A DNA stretch of 16,986 nt from the NCBI GenBank assembly GCA_019241805.1, contig JAFAWL010000236.1, positions 1-16,986 of the forward strand, written 5' to 3'. The notes under the pieces were generated by a model. It did no database searches and was not told the DNA's origin. It saw nothing but the letters and a program-made list of their open reading frames with translations. How positions within the stretch are numbered: position 1 is the first letter of the stretch; every line of letters begins with the position of its first letter. The position numbers and the translations under genes were made by a program. Below, piece after piece: positions 13,635 to 16,986 of this stretch. The stretch is from Actinomycetota bacterium (GTDB lineage: Bacteria; Actinomycetota; Actinomycetes; Mycobacteriales; Jatrophihabitantaceae).

Positions 13635-13650
13635 GTTGTATCTATGATAG
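13635..13650 (-). promoter_or_regulatory. gntR promoter -10 with overlapping candidate operator
   Basis: TATCTATGATA (13639-13649) is an inverted repeat, TATC-N3-GATA, set in an otherwise GC-rich stretch. On the minus strand it contains TATCAT, a good -10 hexamer, 9 nt before the GntR ATG. Short AT-rich palindromes over the promoter are the usual form of GntR-family operators, so this is a likely binding site of the encoded protein. A -35 is not evident at 17 bp. Confidence 0.5.
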
Positions 13651-13692
13651 CGCGGCCCGGTCCGCCCTCGGCCGGCGGTATCGACTCACCGG

Positions 13693-14772
13693 TCAGGCGA
13701 CGACGCGCCCGCGGAGCACGATCCGCCGCGGATACCGAAGGACGCCGACGTCCTCTCGCGGGTCGGCGTCGAAAACGAGCAGGTCGGCTTCTGCCCCCTC
13801 GACCAGGCCAGGACGGCCGAGCCACTCCCTGGCCAGCCAACTTGCTCGGGCGATGACCTCAGCCGCCGGCAGACCGGCCGCCACCAGCGACGCGATCTCG
13901 TTGCGGACCAGTCCGTGCGGCAAGCTGCCGCCGGCGTCGGAGCCGACGTAGACCGGGATCCCCGCCTCCCAGACCGCGCGGATGCGCTCGCGCGAAGTTT
14001 CGTGCAGCGCGCGCATATGGGCCGCGTAGGTCGGAAATTTGGCCTCGCCCTGAGCCGCGATCGCTGGAAACGTATCGATGTTGATCAAAGTCGGGACGAC
14101 GGCGATACCGCGGGCCGCGACGGCATCGAGCATGTCGTCGGTGAGCCCGGTGCCGTGCTCGATCGAGTCAACCCCCGCGGCGATCAGATCCGGTAAGGCA
14201 TCTTCGCCGAATACGTGGACGGCGACCCGAGCACCCAGTTCATGGGCCCGAGCTACGGCTTGCTCCAGCGCCCAGCGCGGCCAGACGGGGGCGAGGTCTC
14301 CGACCGTCCGATCGATCCAATCAGCGGCGATCTTCACCCAGCCGTCGCCGCGCATGGCCTGGCACGCGACCTCGTCGGCCAGTTGGTCTGGCTCGACCTC
14401 GACACCGAGGTGGCGGATGTAGCGGTGCGGCCGGGCGATATGCCGACCGGCGCGGACGAGGCGGGGAAGATCGGGATCACGTTGCACGCTGGTGTTGTCG
14501 ACCGGCGATCCGGCGTCGCGCAGTAGCAGGGCGCCCGCGTCGCGATCGCGCCGCGCCTGTTCGGCCAGTCCCTCAACATCGGTCACGTGCCCGCTCGGTG
14601 ACAGGCCTATATGGCAGTGAGCATCCACCAGCCCGGGCAGGACGAAGCCGCTCTGACAGATCGTCTCGGCCTCACCGGAGGGCCGAACGAAGGTCAGGCG
14701 ATCACCGAGCAGCCAGGCGTCACGTTCGACCTCGTCGGGCAGCAAGACTCCCCGCAGATGCAAGATCGGCAC
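13693..14772 (-). CDS. Metal-dependent amidohydrolase (imidazolonepropionase-like)
   Basis: Cytoplasmic TIM-barrel hydrolase of the amidohydrolase superfamily, 359 residues, near the COG1228/HutI-like branch; it would cleave an amide or cyclic amide bond, substrate unknown. The full metal set is visible: H52 and H54 in VDAHCHIG, K147 in GWVKIAADW (likely the carboxylated lysine), H186 in AVHVFGE, H206 in SIEHGTG and D279 in VGSDAGG. N- and C-terminal strands form the usual small beta-sandwich (1-45 and about 325-359). The protein closely recalls an amidohydrolase group found beside ffh/rpsP in Streptomyces and Mycobacterium (Rv2915c type). The GTG start lies 9 nt after the HIT gene stop, with no strong ribosome site. 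Next downstream is gntR, 58 bp away. The reaction is not assigned. Confidence 0.9.
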   Translation of the reverse strand: MPILHLRGVLLPDEVERDAWLLGDRLTFVRPSGEAETICQSGFVLPGLVDAHCHIGLSPSGHVTDVEGLAEQARRDRDAGALLLRDAGSPVDNTSVQRDPDLPRLVRAGRHIARPHRYIRHLGVEVEPDQLADEVACQAMRGDGWVKIAADWIDRTVGDLAPVWPRWALEQAVARAHELGARVAVHVFGEDALPDLIAAGVDSIEHGTGLTDDMLDAVAARGIAVVPTLINIDTFPAIAAQGEAKFPTYAAHMRALHETSRERIRAVWEAGIPVYVGSDAGGSLPHGLVRNEIASLVAAGLPAAEVIARASWLAREWLGRPGLVEGAEADLLVFDADPREDVGVLRYPRRIVLRGRVVA

Positions 14773-14781
14773 GACTCGACG

Positions 14782-15333
14782 CTACTGCGCGACCGTCCAC
14801 GCCGCGGCGAGTGCGTTCCGGGTGTCGCCCAGTAGCTGCGCCAGCACTCGCGTCTGGCCGACGATGGGCAGGAAGTTCGTGTCGCCGCCCCAGCGGGGCA
14901 CGACGTGCTGATGCAGATGCGCCGCGATCCCGGCGCCCGCCACCGCGCCTTGATTCATGCCGATGTTGAAACCGTGCGGAGCGGAAACCGCGCGCAACGT
15001 GTGAACCGCCTGCTGTGTGAATGTGGCGAGTTCGGCGGTCTCGTCGACATCGAGGTCGGTGTAGTCAGCCACATGTCGGTACGGCACGGTCATCAGGTGC
15101 CCGGCGTTGTACGGATACAAATTCAGCACGGAGTACACCAGACGGCCGCGAGCAACAACCAGTCCGTCCTCGTCGCTGAGCGTGGGGATGCGACAGAACG
15201 GGCACTCCTCCCCCGCCTCACCATGCCGCGGCTTGTTCTCGCCCTTGATGTAGGCCATCCGATGCGGCGTCCACAGCCGCTCGAACCCGTCTGGATCTCC
15301 CGGCAGTTGAGCGGCCGGCGTCATGTCGGTCAC
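14782..15333 (-). CDS. HIT-family protein, Ap4A phosphorylase-like (Rv2613c type)
   Basis: Nucleotide-binding HIT-superfamily enzyme of 183 residues. It closely resembles M. tuberculosis Rv2613c, a diadenosine tetraphosphate phosphorylase that splits Ap4A with phosphate to ADP and ATP. The histidine triad HLHQH (139-143, followed by VVPRW) gives the nucleophile H141. LYPYNAGHLMTVPYRHV (72-88, quoted as the family segment) and LWTPHRMAYIKG (20-31) are also typical. A CPFC pair (44-47) could bind metal. The GTG start overlaps the thrS stop as GTGA, matching the thrS-HIT pairing of other actinobacteria and a role in clearing Ap4A made by aminoacyl-tRNA synthetases. An in-frame ATG at 15324 is the alternative start. 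Confidence 0.92.
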   Translation of the reverse strand: MTDMTPAAQLPGDPDGFERLWTPHRMAYIKGENKPRHGEAGEECPFCRIPTLSDEDGLVVARGRLVYSVLNLYPYNAGHLMTVPYRHVADYTDLDVDETAELATFTQQAVHTLRAVSAPHGFNIGMNQGAVAGAGIAAHLHQHVVPRWGGDTNFLPIVGQTRVLAQLLGDTRNALAAAWTVAQ

Positions 15334-16986
15334 GAAGCCGCGACCGCGAATTGTTCGGCGGTGGGCGAAGCGTTCACCATCGTCTCGACGAACGTCGTTA
15401 TCTCGGCGATGGCCTGCTCGATCGGGATACCGTTTCGCTGCGAGCCGTCGCGGTAGCGGAACGACACTGCCTCGGCCTCGGCGTCAGCGGCGCCGGCCAA
15501 GAGCATGAACGGCACCTTCTGCTTCTGGGCGGTGCGGATCTTCTTCTGCATGCGATCGGCGGAATCGTCCACCTCGACCCGGATACCGCGCTCACGCAAC
15601 CGCCGCGCGACGTCGAACAGATAGTCGGCCTGATCGTCGGAAATGGGAATGGCAACGGCCTGGACGGGCGACAGCCAGGCCGGGAACGCACCGGCGTAGT
15701 GCTCGGTGAGGACGCCGATGAATCGTTCGACCGACCCGAACAACGCCCGATGAATCATGTAGGGCTGGTGCCGCTCGCCATCGGCGCCCTGATATTCCAA
15801 CTCGAATCGGTCGGGCATCTGCAGGTCGACCTGAATGGTCGACATCTGCCAGGTGCGGCCGATGGCGTCACGCGCCTGCACCGAGATCTTCGGCGCATAG
15901 AAGGCGGCGCCGCCGGGATCCAGCACGAGCTCCAGCTTCGAGTCGAGGGCCGCGTGGCGCAGAGCATCGGTCGCCTCGGCCCACTGCTCGTCGGTGCCGA
16001 CATACTTCTCGTCATTGCGGGTCGACAACTCCAGATAGAAGTCGTCCAGACCGTAGTCGCGCAGCAGATCGATCACGAACCGCAGCAGCGACTTGATCTC
16101 ATCCTGCAGTTGATCCGGAGTGCAGTAGATATGCGCGTCGTCTTGAGTCATGCCGCGTACGCGCGTCAGCCCGTGCACGACACCGGACTTTTCGTAGCGG
16201 TAGACACTGCCGAATTCGAACAACCGCAGCGGTAGCTCGCGATAGGAGCGGCCCCGTGAGCGGAAGATCAGACAGTGGAACGGGCAATTCATCGGCTTGA
16301 GGTAGTAATCCTGGCCCGGTCGGCGCAGTTCGCCGTCGGAACCGTACTCCTCGTCGAGGTGCATCGCCGGATACATCGACTCCTTGTAGAAGCCGAGATG
16401 GCCGGACGTTTCGAACAGCGTGCTCTTCGTGATGTGCGGCGAGTTCACGAACTCGTATCCGGCTTCTTGGTGTCGGCGCCGGGAATAGTCCTCCATCACC
16501 CGCCGCAGCTGGCCGCCCTTGGGATGGAACACGGCCAGCCCCGAACCGATCTCGTCGGGGAAACTGAACAAGTCCAGCTCGGCACCGAGCTTGCGGTGGT
16601 CGCGCTTGGCCGCTTCCTCGAGGTGCGCGAGGTAGGCCTTGAGGTCGTCACGGGACGCCCATGCTGTTCCGTAGATGCGCTGCAGCTGTTCGTTCTTCTC
16701 ACTGCCACGCCAGTAGGCCGCTGCACTCCGCATCAATGTGAACGCCGCGATCCGACGCGTGGTCGGCAGATGCGGGCCACGGCACAGGTCGGTCCACACC
16801 CGCTCGCCGCTGCGCGCATCGAGGTTGTCGTACATCGTCAAGACGCCGCCGCCGACCTCGACCGACTCCTCGGCACTGCCACCGCCCTTGAGCCCGATCA
16901 GTTCCAACTTGAACTTTTCGTGAGCGAGTTCGCCCCGGGCATCCTCGTCGCTGACCGGCCGCCGGTGAAAGCGTTGACCGGACTTG
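15330..16986 (-). CDS. thrS: Threonyl-tRNA synthetase (5' end outside window)
   Basis: Class II aminoacyl-tRNA synthetase that charges tRNA-Thr and edits Ser-tRNA-Thr. The frame stays open to the right edge, giving 551 visible residues; about 100-130 N-terminal residues (TGS domain and part of the editing domain) are missing. The TTG at 16907 is not a real start, since the codons before it continue the family sequence. In visible numbering, the editing-site CRGPH is at 68-72; the zinc ligands are C234 (KPMNCPFH), H285 (QDDAHIYC) and H412 (YMIHRALFGS), with spacing matching the E. coli enzyme. Motif 3 lies in HRALFGSVERF, and the anticodon-binding domain covers about residue 445 to the end. 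The stop overlaps the HIT gene (GTGA). Confidence 0.97.
   Translation of the reverse strand, partial: KSGQRFHRRPVSDEDARGELAHEKFKLELIGLKGGGSAEESVEVGGGVLTMYDNLDARSGERVWTDLCRGPHLPTTRRIAAFTLMRSAAAYWRGSEKNEQLQRIYGTAWASRDDLKAYLAHLEEAAKRDHRKLGAELDLFSFPDEIGSGLAVFHPKGGQLRRVMEDYSRRRHQEAGYEFVNSPHITKSTLFETSGHLGFYKESMYPAMHLDEEYGSDGELRRPGQDYYLKPMNCPFHCLIFRSRGRSYRELPLRLFEFGSVYRYEKSGVVHGLTRVRGMTQDDAHIYCTPDQLQDEIKSLLRFVIDLLRDYGLDDFYLELSTRNDEKYVGTDEQWAEATDALRHAALDSKLELVLDPGGAAFYAPKISVQARDAIGRTWQMSTIQVDLQMPDRFELEYQGADGERHQPYMIHRALFGSVERFIGVLTEHYAGAFPAWLSPVQAVAIPISDDQADYLFDVARRLRERGIRVEVDDSADRMQKKIRTAQKQKVPFMLLAGAADAEAEAVSFRYRDGSQRNGIPIEQAIAEITTFVETMVNASPTAEQFAVAAS

Noticed and set aside
16905..16907. TTG at 16907 as start of thrS.
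   Set aside because: The frame continues upstream to the window edge with typical ThrRS residues, so the gene is cut by the window.

Overview
The window reads as chromosomal DNA of a high-GC actinomycete (Actinomycetota). The evidence is very high G+C at third codon positions, heavy GTG start usage, no T-rich spacers, and a minus-strand gene order (rpsP, KH protein, rimM, trmD, rplS, lepB, Nudix, rnhB, DUF2469, yraN, comM, dprA) that closely parallels the Mycobacterium and Streptomyces chromosomes. The genus cannot be fixed from the sequence alone. No prophage, IS element, CRISPR array, tRNA or rRNA is visible.

Layout. (1) 1-2044, plus strand: the 3' part of a Kef-type monovalent cation:proton antiporter cut by the left edge, then an FkbM-type SAM methyltransferase (343 aa) that is probably translated from a leaderless mRNA. 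(2) 2090-11074, minus strand, convergent with (1): the ribosome/tRNA maturation block rpsP-khpA-rimM-trmD, rplS with its own leader, lepB, a Nudix hydrolase, then rnhB-DUF2469-yraN-comM-dprA, which covers RNase HII and DNA-uptake/recombination functions. Most neighbours overlap by 1-8 nt (GTGA, ATGA or TGATG), which indicates translational coupling. Breaks that could hold promoters or terminators lie upstream of rpsP, rplS, rnhB and yraN. (3) 11075-11535: a non-coding gap holding the rpsP promoter and leader and a perfect 15-bp terminator-like hairpin facing the minus strand. (4) 11536-14772, minus strand: an MFS transporter, a GntR/FCD regulator with a palindrome at its start, and a metal-dependent amidohydrolase. 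(5) 14782-16986, minus strand: a HIT-family Ap4A phosphorylase-like protein and thrS, cut by the right edge.

How it works together. Blocks 2 and 5 are housekeeping: ribosomal proteins S16 and L19, 16S rRNA maturation (RimM), tRNA m1G37 (TrmD), signal peptidase I, threonyl-tRNA synthetase and removal of dinucleoside polyphosphates. Block 4 is the least conserved part. The amidohydrolase resembles the family that usually sits next to ffh/rpsP in actinobacteria, while thrS-HIT usually continues into pgsA and mannoside-biosynthesis genes. The window therefore seems to join two ancestral neighbourhoods at a 9-bp gap, with a GntR-MFS pair added between the amidohydrolase and rpsP. I do not see a clearly new biological system. 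The points most worth checking are the rearranged junction with its GntR-MFS module, the isolated hairpin with about 200 bp of unexplained upstream sequence, the matching promoter motif before rpsP and rplS, tandem repeats that build N-terminal extensions in LepB and RimM, and DnaA-box-like repeats upstream of yraN.
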